Source: Holophagaceae bacterium (GTDB lineage Bacteria; Acidobacteriota; Holophagae; Holophagales; Holophagaceae). Taken from it: 46,303 bases of DNA. The notes beneath the pieces were generated by a model. It saw only the letters and a list, made by a program, of their open reading frames with translations. It ran no database searches and was not told the origin of the DNA. How positions within the stretch are numbered: position 1 is the first letter of the stretch; each line of letters begins with the position of its first letter. Of the stretch, positions 37,445 through 45,002 are shown in pieces. The stretch lies in the NCBI GenBank assembly GCA_025358435.1, contig JANYJQ010000178.1:1-46303 (forward strand), read 5' to 3'. A program made the position numbers and the translations under genes.

Positions 37445-37748
37445 CACACATGTCGATGATCTGCTACCGGTTGTGTGGAATCATAGGACAATCAGGTTTC
37501 AAGCCCGGGATAGGCTATGAGTAAGACCAATTTTTTGTAAACTTACTCCCAATATTTTGATCCCCGAAGACCCCCGTGAATCCCCGGCAAAAAAGCTTTT
37601 CAGCCGGGGATTCACGGGGATCTTCGGGGATAAGGAAAAAACAAAAAAAGCATTGGGCATAAGAAACACAAGCATCATCCGTGGCTATCGCCGACCACGA
37701 TCTCGCGGAAGTTTATTAAAAACCAGCTCGTGGGCCTTGCCCCTGCCT
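37445..37748. other. Gene-free AT-rich stretch with a long palindrome
   Basis: Between mrr and the small ORF behind apt there are about 300 bases without a supported gene. It contains an AT-rich segment with T- and A-runs (37531-37557, 37633-37665) and the 72-bp palindrome listed separately. The forward ORF here just reads through the palindrome. Confidence 0.6.
37560..37631. repeat. 72-bp near-perfect palindrome of 10-base units
   Basis: Arms 37560-37588 and 37603-37631 match at 28 of 29 positions, with a 14-base loop that itself is nearly symmetric (aaaaaagctttt). Each arm is three drifting 10-base units (atccccgaag, acccccgtga, atccccggc). It would form a very stable hairpin; there is no coding function. 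It lies 115 bases after mrr. Confidence 0.9.
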
Positions 37749-37835
37749 TCAGCGTTTCCGCATGCGGATGAACAGGGCGAAGGGTGCGATGAGCAGCGCC
37801 GAGGCGAACACCACCAGCAGCAGCTTGCCGAGCAT
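37749..37835 (-). CDS. 28-residue single-helix membrane peptide (candidate)
   Basis: A short ORF directly behind apt (13 bases after its stop): MLGKLLLVVFASALLIAPFA then LFIRMRKR. It has one membrane helix and a basic cytoplasmic tail, the form of many real small membrane proteins. Its third codon positions are almost all G or C, as in the neighbouring genes, which favours coding. The ribosome site is weak, so translation would rely on coupling to apt. Function unknown; it could also be the relic of a longer gene. Confidence 0.5.
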   Translation of the reverse strand: MLGKLLLVVFASALLIAPFALFIRMRKR

Positions 37836-37848
37836 CAGGCGCTTTTCA

Positions 37849-38367
37849 TCAGTAGCGCAGCACGCTGAACACCGGCAGACCGTTCAGTTTTTCGCGGCCC
37901 GATAAAAATGTGAGCTCGATGAATAGTGTTAGGGCCAGGGCCTGGGCTCCCGTGCGCTCCACGAGGCGCCGCGCGGCCGCGGCAGTGCCACCGGTTGCGA
38001 GGACGTCATCCACGATGAGCACGCGGTCCCCCGACCTGAAGGCATCCGCGTGGATCTCCAAGGCATCGGTTCCATATTCCAGACCGTACTTTTCCTGGAG
38101 GGTTGGCATGGGGAGTTTGCCGGGCTTGCGGGCCGGCACGAAGCCAAGATCGAGGTTTTTCGCCAGGGCCGCGCCGAAGATGAACCCCCGGGATTCCAGG
38201 CCCAGGACATGGGTCGCTTTGAGTGTTTGGATCGGGGAGGCCATGGCCTTGATGGCCTCGCCAAACGCCGCCGGATCGGCCCACAGGGGAGTGATGTCCC
38301 TGAAGAGGACACCCGGTTTGGGGAAGTCAGGCACGTCGCGCACGAATGATTTGAAATCCAGGCTCAT
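37849..38367 (-). CDS. apt: Adenine phosphoribosyltransferase
   Basis: A 172-residue enzyme that makes AMP from adenine and PRPP in purine salvage. FVRDVPDFPKPGVLFRDITPLW is the Apt N-terminal signature and VLIVDDVLATGGTAAAA the PRPP-binding motif. Length is standard. Its ATG overlaps the stop of the acylphosphatase gene by four bases, so surE, acylphosphatase and apt form a tightly coupled set. Confidence 0.97.
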   Translation of the reverse strand: MSLDFKSFVRDVPDFPKPGVLFRDITPLWADPAAFGEAIKAMASPIQTLKATHVLGLESRGFIFGAALAKNLDLGFVPARKPGKLPMPTLQEKYGLEYGTDALEIHADAFRSGDRVLIVDDVLATGGTAAAARRLVERTGAQALALTLFIELTFLSGREKLNGLPVFSVLRY

Positions 38368-38636
38368 GGTCGAATCTCGAAAGAAGCGGGAAGGGATTCT
38401 CCCTCAATCAGGGGCTCCCAGTCCAGTGACTCCACAAAAGCCCATGGGGGGCCTTGGCGCAGGATATCCCGAAAAACAGCCAGGGCGTCTGCCTGGCCGC
38501 CGGCTAGGCCTGCCACGGAGCCATCGGCTTCGTTGCGCACCCAGCCTGCGATGGCTTGAGCCCTTGCCTGCCTTCTGACGAAGGCTCGGTAACCCACGCC
38601 CTGGACCCGGCCTCTCGCGCGGAAGGAAAAGGTCAT
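38364..38636 (-). CDS. acyP: Acylphosphatase
   Basis: A 90-residue acylphosphatase, which hydrolyses acyl phosphates. GRVQGVGYRAFVRRQA contains the phosphate-binding loop with the catalytic Arg, and GWVRNEADGSV the catalytic Asn. Both neighbours overlap it by ATGA, surE upstream and apt downstream. Confidence 0.95.
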   Translation of the reverse strand: MTFSFRARGRVQGVGYRAFVRRQARAQAIAGWVRNEADGSVAGLAGGQADALAVFRDILRQGPPWAFVESLDWEPLIEGESLPASFEIRP

Positions 38637-39391
38637 GCACCGTTCCCATTGAAGGTGGTGTTGAAATCGTCACCCTTGGTGAGCATTTCAGGGCAGGCCA
38701 AATCCATTCGCAGCGGGGTCACCGACACCCATCCGTCTAGAGCGGCCTCCGCATCGCTTCCGCGAGTCCGGGCGTAAGTGGGCCCCACTTCCCCACCGAT
38801 CCAGTAGTAAGGCATGCCGCGAGGATCCAGGCGTTTCTCGACAAGATTGTGGTATTGGCGATTGTCCTGATTGCAAAGCTTGAATCCCTTGGGGTCGCCT
38901 TTGGGGAAATTGATATTCCAAATCCGGTTTGGTCCCAGCTCCATCTGTTCCCAATGCCGCAGGAAGGTTTCGATCCAGAGCTCCACCACCGAAAGATCAG
39001 CCTTGGGATGCATCGAGAAGGCGGCGCTCTTGGATCCCTGGAGCGCACCTTCAAAAGCAGCGCCCACGGTACCCGAATAAAAGACATCTTCGCCCAGGTT
39101 AAAACCGTAATTGACCCCTGAGAGCACCCAGTCAGGCTCCCGCTCCAGCACTGAGCGGACGCCCAGCAACACGCAATCCACTGGCGTTCCATCGCAGGCG
39201 TAGCGGTCTTCGCCCAGGGGATGGAGGCGCAGGATGCCGTGCAAGGAAAGCGCCGATGAGATTGCAGAACGATTGCGATCCGGCGCGACGGCCACCACCC
39301 GTCCAAACCGCGATGCCACCCGGGCGAGGAGTTCGAGGCCCGGAGCCCAGAGGCCGTCGTCGTTGGTGATGAGAATGGTCCGGTTGTGCAT
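38633..39391 (-). CDS. surE: 5'/3'-nucleotidase SurE
   Basis: A 252-residue metal-dependent nucleotidase acting on nucleoside monophosphates. ILITNDDG carries the paired Asp metal ligands; the Asn of SGVNYGFNLGEDVFYSGTVGAA and Ser of PDRNRSAISSALS complete the site. It is the first gene of the surE-acyP-apt set, which combines nucleotide dephosphorylation and adenine salvage. No clear ribosome site precedes the ATG. Confidence 0.96.
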   Translation of the reverse strand: MHNRTILITNDDGLWAPGLELLARVASRFGRVVAVAPDRNRSAISSALSLHGILRLHPLGEDRYACDGTPVDCVLLGVRSVLEREPDWVLSGVNYGFNLGEDVFYSGTVGAAFEGALQGSKSAAFSMHPKADLSVVELWIETFLRHWEQMELGPNRIWNINFPKGDPKGFKLCNQDNRQYHNLVEKRLDPRGMPYYWIGGEVGPTYARTRGSDAEAALDGWVSVTPLRMDLACPEMLTKGDDFNTTFNGNGA

Positions 39392-39403
39392 GGATTTAGT
39401 TTA

Positions 39404-39436
39404 TGCCCAGGTATGGGCCATGAGCCATGAGCTATT
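39404..39436. repeat. Low-complexity repeat (atgggcc/atgagc units)
   Basis: Units of the form gggccatgagccatgagctattgg run upstream of surE. The same motif appears inverted at 46107-46158 (agctcttggctcatagctcacggcccc), linking the two sites. Confidence 0.4.
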
Positions 39437-39494
39437 GGTTTGGGACTTGGGCTGGGTTGCTGAAAGTCCGACTGAAGCCGTGATCAAGGTCTTC

Positions 39495-39540
39495 CTCCGC
39501 TTCCCTCAGCTCTTCCGCTGCCCTCCGCGTAGTCGCTTTT
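39495..39540 (-). repeat. Orphan copy of the GxxExxY element right end
   Basis: The 36-bp core at 39495-39530 aligns with the right inverted repeat at 925-960, and the next ten bases (39531-39540, agtcgctttt) equal 961-970, giving 20 identical bases at 39521-39540 and 951-970. There is no GxxExxY gene and no opposing arm nearby. It lies two bases from the htpX stop. Confidence 0.75.
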
Positions 39541-39542
39541 TT

Positions 39543-40385
39543 TTACCGCATTCGCGATGCCATCGCCCTCAGCCGCTCGATGCGCGCCTGAATGGGCGGA
39601 TGCGTGGAGAACAGTCCCATCAGCCCGCCGCCGCGAAGGGGATTCACGATCATCATGTGGGCCGTGGCGGGCTGGGCATCGCGCATGGGCTGGACCTGGT
39701 TGAGTCCTGAAATGCGCTCCAGCGCGTTCGCGAGTTCCAGGGGGCGGCCCGTGACCTGGGCGGAATATTCATCCGCCAGGTATTCGCGGGAACGGCTGAG
39801 CGCCAGTTGAAGCACCATCGCCGAAACCGGAGCAAAGATGGCGATGAGGAGGCCCACGAGAGGATTGGTACGGCCTTCTTCATCGCGAGGCGTCACCCAC
39901 ATAGCCATGCGCGACATGAACATAATGGCCTGCACGAGCACCGAGGCGATGGAGCTGAGTAGGATGTCGCGGTGCACCACGTGGCCCAGCTCGTGGGCCA
40001 GCACGCCTTCCAGTTCCGCATCGCTGAGGAGTTGGAGGATGCCTGTGGTCACGGCCACCACGGCGTGGTTGGGGTTGCGGCCCGTGGCGAACGCATTGGG
40101 TGTGTCGTCCTGGATGATGGCCAGGCGCGGCATGGGGATGTTGGCCTGCTGGGCGATGCGCGATACCAGCAGGTAAAGGTCCGGCGCATCCTGCTGCTCG
40201 AGCGGGCGCGCGCCGTAGGAGGCCAGCACGATCTTGTCGGAATAGAAATAACTGACGAAATTCATCACCACCGCGATGGCCAGGGCCATGAGCAGACCTT
40301 GGCCGCCGGGATAAAGCATGTCGCCGATCCACACCAGCAACCCGGTCAGCATGGCGATGAGGATGAGAGTTTTGAATTGGTTCAT
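39543..40385 (-). CDS. htpX: Membrane zinc metalloprotease HtpX
   Basis: A 280-residue M48 protease. Two N-terminal helices (TLILIAMLTGLLVWIGDML, LMALAIAVVMNFVSYFYS) precede HELGHVVHRD, the zinc-binding HExxH motif, near residue 135. Two more helices follow (SIASVLVQAIMFMSRMAMW, LVGLLIAIFAPVSAMVLQLAL), and then SRSREYLADEYSA, whose Glu is the third ligand. It degrades misfolded membrane proteins in characterised species. GGAG lies seven bases before the ATG. Confidence 0.95.
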   Translation of the reverse strand: MNQFKTLILIAMLTGLLVWIGDMLYPGGQGLLMALAIAVVMNFVSYFYSDKIVLASYGARPLEQQDAPDLYLLVSRIAQQANIPMPRLAIIQDDTPNAFATGRNPNHAVVAVTTGILQLLSDAELEGVLAHELGHVVHRDILLSSIASVLVQAIMFMSRMAMWVTPRDEEGRTNPLVGLLIAIFAPVSAMVLQLALSRSREYLADEYSAQVTGRPLELANALERISGLNQVQPMRDAQPATAHMMIVNPLRGGGLMGLFSTHPPIQARIERLRAMASRMR

Positions 40386-40462
40386 GGATGCGCTCCATGA
40401 ATAGTTTAAGACAGAAGGTTATGGCCCCAGGAGAGCGGAAAGCCAGTATCCAGGGCTGGAGC

Positions 40463-42079
40463 CTAGGCCAGGCCCCCATCCCACACCCGTTTCACCACCA
40501 CCAGCGTCACGTCGTCCTTGAAGCCGCCGTCACCCAGGTGTTTGAAGGTGGCAACCAGGATCTGCTCGAAGATATCGTCCGCGCTGCTGCCCTGGTGGGC
40601 GCGCACCACGTCGATGATGGCCTGTTCGCCGAGGTCCTCGCCGGTGGCAGGATTCTCCGCCTCGACCAGCCCATCGGTGAAGATCACAAGCACATCGCCG
40701 TGGTCCATGCGGGCCCGGCCTTCACCGAAGGTGGCATCGGGGAGCAAGCCGACCATGGGACCGGTGGGACTGAGGCGGATGGCCGAAGCACCATCAGCGG
40801 GCACCAGCAACGGCGGATTGTGGCCGCCGTTCACGTAACGCAGATCTCCCGTCTCGGGATTGAGACTGCCGGCGAAAAGCGTTGTGTAGCGGTTGCGGTC
40901 CCGCACCTGGTTCATGCGCACGTTCAACCGGTTGGCGAGACGGCCCCAGTCTTTCACGCGGCGATCGGCCCGGGCGCGCAGAAAGGTGGAAAGCTGGGTC
41001 ATCATCAGCGAGGCCGGCAGACCTTTGCCGGAGATGTCTCCCACCGCGATATGCAAGCGTTCGGCTTCGGCCTCCACAGAACCCACCGGGTCCACGGCCA
41101 TCCATACGTCATATAGATCTCCACCCACGGCCTGGAAGGGAAGATTCGCCCCGGCGCACTGCCAGCCATCGAGTTCCGGGAGCGATTGAGGCAGAATCTG
41201 GCGCTGGATGTTGCGGGCCAGCTCTAGGTCCTTTTCCATCTTCAAGGACAAGACCTGGCTTTCGCGGAGATCCAGACTCGTGAGCTGGCTGGAAGTGAGA
41301 TTCAGCAAAGTCTGCAGGAAGACTTCATCTTCTTCGCTCAGACGCCCGACCGTGGGTTCAGCTGCGTAGGCGAAGCCGTGGCTGTGGGCTTGATCCAGGA
41401 TCTCGATGGCGTGGACCAGCCCTTTTTCGGTGACAACCGCATGCAGAGCGGTGCCGGAAAGCTGGGTTGGAAGCGTGCCCAGCCCTTTGTTGAGCAAGAC
41501 TGTTCCATCCGGATCCAGCACGAGCATGCGGGGAATGCGGAATTCACCCATGATCGTAGAGGCCATCAAGCGGATGAGATCTTGTTTGGTGTTTACCTCG
41601 CCGAGAGACCGCGTGAGGTCATATACCGTATTGAGCCGCGCCAGCTGCAAGGCCAGAGACCGGTTCTGATCGCTCCGCAGGGCTTCGGCCCGCCTCCACG
41701 CCAAGAGCGGTGCCGAAATGGAAAGCAATAGCTCCAGGGCCGCGGGAGCCGTTGGAGTCTTGAGCACCAGGTGGCCATAGACATCATCAGCGTGTGTCCA
41801 GGGCAGACTGTTCCAGCCCTTCCCTGGATTGGTGGGAAAGGCCGGTGCCGATCCCCGCAGGAATATCCAGGTGTACCCATCCCAGATTCCTCCCTGGCTG
41901 GCTTTGGCTATGCCCAGGGCCGTGACGCCCACAAGATGGACCAGAGCCTCCTCCGTCACCTGTTCCGGGAAGGCTTCGAGAAAGTCCACCAGGGGCAACA
42001 ACTCGCTGGCGCCTTCCGGAATGCGAAGAGAAAGCTCCCGTAGGCGGTCGAACGGATTGATTGGGTTCGTTGGGTTCAC
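40463..42079 (-). CDS. RsbU-type PP2C phosphatase with GAF-like sensor
   Basis: A 538-residue SpoIIE/RsbU-type Ser/Thr phosphatase. The region 170-300 (LARLNTVYDLTRSLGEVNTK onward) resembles a GAF sensor. After a coiled linker (LKMEKDLELARNIQRQILPQ) the phosphatase has GGDLYDV, GDISGKGLPASLMM, FTDGLVEAEN and a final KDDVTLVVV, all the metal-binding positions. It would dephosphorylate the STAS protein encoded two genes upstream. The start is GTG 42079, without an obvious ribosome site. The N-terminal 160 residues are unassigned. Confidence 0.92.
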   Translation of the reverse strand: MNPTNPINPFDRLRELSLRIPEGASELLPLVDFLEAFPEQVTEEALVHLVGVTALGIAKASQGGIWDGYTWIFLRGSAPAFPTNPGKGWNSLPWTHADDVYGHLVLKTPTAPAALELLLSISAPLLAWRRAEALRSDQNRSLALQLARLNTVYDLTRSLGEVNTKQDLIRLMASTIMGEFRIPRMLVLDPDGTVLLNKGLGTLPTQLSGTALHAVVTEKGLVHAIEILDQAHSHGFAYAAEPTVGRLSEEDEVFLQTLLNLTSSQLTSLDLRESQVLSLKMEKDLELARNIQRQILPQSLPELDGWQCAGANLPFQAVGGDLYDVWMAVDPVGSVEAEAERLHIAVGDISGKGLPASLMMTQLSTFLRARADRRVKDWGRLANRLNVRMNQVRDRNRYTTLFAGSLNPETGDLRYVNGGHNPPLLVPADGASAIRLSPTGPMVGLLPDATFGEGRARMDHGDVLVIFTDGLVEAENPATGEDLGEQAIIDVVRAHQGSSADDIFEQILVATFKHLGDGGFKDDVTLVVVKRVWDGGLA

Positions 42080-42097
42080 GGCCGGTTCAGAAAGCTT

Positions 42098-42541
42098 TTA
42101 AGCGATGTTCTTGATCATGCAGCACTCGCTCCGGCCCTTGTCTTCGCTGAAGCGAACCTCGTCCATGAAGCGGCTCATGAGCAACAGCCCCAACCCGCCT
42201 TTTCGTGGATGCTTTACATATTCTTTCGGGTCTGGAAGGACAATCTGATTGCCGCGGAGGCCCACTCCGGTATGCCACATGTGGATTTCCAAGGCCGTGC
42301 TCGTGAAATGCAGGTCCAATTCCACTGAATGGTCTTCCTCGCCACCATACGCGTGCATGATGATGTTCGTGACCGCTTCGTCCACGGCGATGGAAACTTT
42401 GGCGGCGGTCGAATCGTCCATGCCAGCCAGCTGGGACGCGCGTTTGGCCAACCCGGTCACCAGATTCAGGTAACGGGTCTGGCTGGGAATGGTGAGCCGG
42501 AAATCTGACTTCTCCATCCGCATGGCAGGAGTGGGCGACAT
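42098..42541 (-). CDS. RsbW-like anti-sigma/serine kinase
   Basis: A 147-residue GHKL ATP-binding kinase of the RsbW family. DEAVTNIIMHAYGG is the N-box and GGLGLLLMSRFMDEV the nucleotide-lid region. Such proteins bind a sigma factor or target and phosphorylate a STAS antagonist. The ATG overlaps the STAS stop by one base; an internal ATG (MRMEK) is an alternative start. No sigma factor is encoded near, so the controlled target is unknown. Confidence 0.9.
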   Translation of the reverse strand: MSPTPAMRMEKSDFRLTIPSQTRYLNLVTGLAKRASQLAGMDDSTAAKVSIAVDEAVTNIIMHAYGGEEDHSVELDLHFTSTALEIHMWHTGVGLRGNQIVLPDPKEYVKHPRKGGLGLLLMSRFMDEVRFSEDKGRSECCMIKNIA

Positions 42542-42894
42542 CAGGCCTGCTCCAGGAGGGACGCCAGGGCTTCCTCCTCAGATGGAAACACTCGGTATAG
42601 CTGGGTGAAGCCGAGCGTGTCGAAAATGGCGAAGACGTTTTCCTGCAGGTTGCAAAGCAGGATGTCCCCCTTGTTTTCCCGCACGGTCTCGATGAGGCCC
42701 ATGATGGCGCCCAGGCCCGCGGAGCTGATGTAATTCAGCTCACGGCAGTTCAGCAAGATCGTGTAGCGGCCAGCCTGGACAAGGTTTTCGAGGGCCCCTT
42801 CGAACTGGCGCACGGTATGGGCGTTGATGAATCCGGACGGCTCCACCACCGAGGCGCAGCCGGCATCACGCACCTGGATGGAAAGATCGGTCAT
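42541..42894 (-). CDS. STAS anti-sigma factor antagonist (RsbV-like)
   Basis: A 117-residue STAS protein. LNCRELNYISSAGLGAIMGL holds the Ser that is phosphorylated by the partner kinase. It is the first gene of the three-gene partner-switch unit (antagonist, kinase, phosphatase). GGAG lies eight bases before the ATG. It is divergent from the 419-aa gene with 102 bases between. Confidence 0.92.
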   Translation of the reverse strand: MTDLSIQVRDAGCASVVEPSGFINAHTVRQFEGALENLVQAGRYTILLNCRELNYISSAGLGAIMGLIETVRENKGDILLCNLQENVFAIFDTLGFTQLYRVFPSEEEALASLLEQA

Positions 42895-42996
42895 TCCTAG
42901 GCTCCAAAGATAGTGTGATCATCCTACCAAGCATCTGCTCCCGCATCCCGGTCCAATTCCGCTATCGTAATTACCCACCTTCCTGATGAGTCCGAC

Positions 42997-44256
42997 ATGC
43001 CGCAGCCATCCGACGCGCTGAAGCAGATTCTCCTATCCTGGCTCCATGAGCGCCATCAAGCGCTTTTGGAACAGGTGATGATGACCTGGGAGGAGGGTCT
43101 GGGCCGCCTTCAGCCCGACGACGCCCTGGCTCAATCGTTGGTGGATGCCCTCCCCGCACCCGCTCCAGCAGCGCATCAAGTGGTCACTTCCGACCCTGAA
43201 CTGGGCGCGGCCCTGGATCTGCTGGACAACGCCCCAAGCCAGGCCGAAGTGCTCCACAAGCTGCTGGATGGTCTGCGCCCCTTCGCGGACCGTAGCGCAT
43301 TGTTCATCATCAAACAGGGCATAGCCAGCCTCTATGCTTTCCGCGGTTTCGACGGAGAAGCGGTCAAGGCAGGCACGCCTGTGGTGCCGCCGCCAGAACT
43401 GGAGGCACTCATTTCCGGCCAGTTGCCCGTTATCCAACAAACCGGAGAGGCCTATCTGTCTCTCGTCCGGCCCCTTTCAGGGCTCACATCGGCAGATGTG
43501 CGGATCCACCCCATCCGGCTCAAACGGAAGACAGTGGCCTTGGTTCTGGCTGATAGCGGCTTGAGGCGCATGCTGGACAATCCTCAGCATATCCGGGCGC
43601 TGGTGCGCTCAGCCGAGGCGGCCCTGGCCTTCCTGGCCGGTCCCAAGGACGAAGAGAAGCCCGGCACCGGCCCACTCAAAGCAACCGGCCCAATGCCCGT
43701 CAGCGAGCCAATGGCAAGGCCGGTGCCAGTCCCCCCCCCTGCTCCAGCACCACCATCGCCTCCGCCGCCCTTGGCTCGGCCCACGCCCCTACCCCCCATC
43801 GGACTGCCCGCCGGTCACGCAGCCGCAACCATGCAAATGTCCATCCCTCCGGAATTAAGGCCCCCGGTTCGACCAACTGCCCCATCCCCCATAGCTCCAC
43901 TCGCTCCAATTGCAATCCCGGCTGCCATCGCACCCTCCTCCTTGCCCACTCAGCAAGTGCCCGAACCCATCGAGGCTGGCCCGGCCTTGGATCCGAAGAT
44001 TCGAGCCACCGCTGAGCGTCTGGCCCGGGTCTTGGTGGGCGATATCGAACTCTATTTCCCTCAAAAAGTCGCCCAGGGCCGTCAGCAGGGAAATCTTTAC
44101 TCACTCCTTCGGGATGAACTAGAGCGGTCCAGGGCCACCTTTATCGACCGCTTTGGAGAACCCGTGGAGAAACAGCACCGGATCTTCATCCAAACGGTCC
44201 AGGCTCAATTGTGCGAAGGCATCCCCTCCAAACTAGGCCCCGCACCCTGGGTGTGA
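42997..44256 (+). CDS. Proline-rich protein with GAF-like N-terminal domain, unknown function
   Basis: A 419-residue protein in three parts. Residues 1-215 form a helical start followed by a fold like a GAF domain (FADRSALFIIKQGIASLYAFRG, then VRIHPIRLKRKTVALVLAD). Residues 220-330 are a Pro/Ala-rich linker (PVPVPPPAPAPPSPPPPL). The last 85 (KIRATAERLARVLVGDIELYF to the end) are an alpha-helical domain with RATFIDRFG. I do not recognise a named family. Position beside the partner-switch genes, from which it diverges, suggests a signalling role but is not proof. Confidence 0.75.
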   Translation: MPQPSDALKQILLSWLHERHQALLEQVMMTWEEGLGRLQPDDALAQSLVDALPAPAPAAHQVVTSDPELGAALDLLDNAPSQAEVLHKLLDGLRPFADRSALFIIKQGIASLYAFRGFDGEAVKAGTPVVPPPELEALISGQLPVIQQTGEAYLSLVRPLSGLTSADVRIHPIRLKRKTVALVLADSGLRRMLDNPQHIRALVRSAEAALAFLAGPKDEEKPGTGPLKATGPMPVSEPMARPVPVPPPAPAPPSPPPPLARPTPLPPIGLPAGHAAATMQMSIPPELRPPVRPTAPSPIAPLAPIAIPAAIAPSSLPTQQVPEPIEAGPALDPKIRATAERLARVLVGDIELYFPQKVAQGRQQGNLYSLLRDELERSRATFIDRFGEPVEKQHRIFIQTVQAQLCEGIPSKLGPAPWV

Positions 44257-44432
44257 CCTCCCGTTTAGACTGATCCCGCCCCGTTTCCGGACCTTCAATT
44301 TCTTTTTCCAGGAGCCCAAAAAGCTTGGATTCCTTGGTGAAAAACCACTGGTGGGGAATTTGCCCAAAGTTCGGGTGGTGACAAAGACACAAGGATCTGG
44401 TAAACCCTGGACCTTGGTTTCGAGGGCGACGC
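44257..44432. other. Intergenic region
   Basis: 175 bases without a gene. Contains short imperfect hairpins and GAGGG before the ATG at 44433. No recognised RNA family. Confidence 0.4.
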
Positions 44433-44726
44433 ATGTCAAATCTAGGGAAAAAATTTACCTGCTTCTCGTGTTCGACGAAGTTCTATGACTTCCTCAAACC
44501 CGAAGCAGTCTGTCCGAAGTGCGGGGCGAACCAGAAGGACGCCCCCACAAAACTCAAGATCGTGAAGAAAGAAAAGCAGGTTCACGTGATTGAGGATGAT
44601 CTAAGTCCGGAACCCGAGCCGGAAGCCGCTGCCGATGAAGGCTTTGATGAGACCCTGGGCATCGGCGCCGCGAGGGCCGAAGGCGTGGATCCCGGCGACC
44701 TCCGGATGGACGACTATGATGAATGA
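44433..44726 (+). CDS. FYDLN-acid type zinc-ribbon protein
   Basis: A 97-residue protein with an N-terminal ribbon, [22 protein letters not shown], in which TKFYDF replaces the usual TKFYDLN, and a long acidic tail ([15 protein letters not shown]). This matches the TIGR02300 (FYDLN acid) family as I remember it. The role is unknown. GAGGG lies before the ATG. Confidence 0.85.
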   Translation: MSNLGKKFTCFSCSTKFYDFLKPEAVCPKCGANQKDAPTKLKIVKKEKQVHVIEDDLSPEPEPEAAADEGFDETLGIGAARAEGVDPGDLRMDDYDE

Positions 44727-44738
44727 ACCTAGCCGGGT

Positions 44739-44990
44739 GGCACCTGAGAGCACTAGATGTGCTCTCAGGTGCCGGGCCCCCGGCTTGGTGAATTCATGGC
44801 CCACATGTGTGGAGCTCCCCAAGATTGCGTTGATCGGTAGCACTAGATGTGCTCTCAGGTGCCGGGCCCCCGGCTTGGTGAATTCATGGCCCACATGTGT
44901 GGAGCTCCCCAAGATCGCGTTGATCGGTAGCACTCAATCTGCTCCCAACCGCCGGGCCCCCGGCTTGGCGACTTCACGAGCAGCATGGGT
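44739..44990. repeat. 90-bp tandem repeat with perfect hairpin (2.7 copies)
   Basis: The block beginning cactagatgt recurs at 44751 and 44841 with almost no change (one or two differences in 90 bases) and at 44931 in degraded form. Each unit contains a palindromic gccgggcccccggc. At the left edge 44739-44753 and 44759-44773 form a perfect 15-bp stem (ggcacctgagagcac) with a TAGAT loop. It begins 12 bases after the FYDLN stop, so the first hairpin may end that transcript. Confidence 0.85.
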
Positions 44991-45002
44991 TGAGATGGTG
45001 CA

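Noticed and set aside
37557-37868. Plus-strand ORF through the 72-bp palindrome
   Set aside because: It reads both arms of a palindrome and then antisense to the small ORF and apt; no start signal or family feature.
42061-42079. aaccca/aacgaaccc mini-repeat at the phosphatase start as part of the low-complexity repeat family
   Set aside because: It is short, inside coding sequence and has no inverted partner.
44601-44933. Minus-strand ORF encoding a 30-residue repeated peptide
   Set aside because: It exists because the 90-bp unit is a multiple of three; it runs antisense into the FYDLN gene and has no start signals or known motif.
44739-44990. CRISPR array
   Set aside because: The unit is 90 bp with no variable spacers between conserved short repeats and no cas genes nearby.
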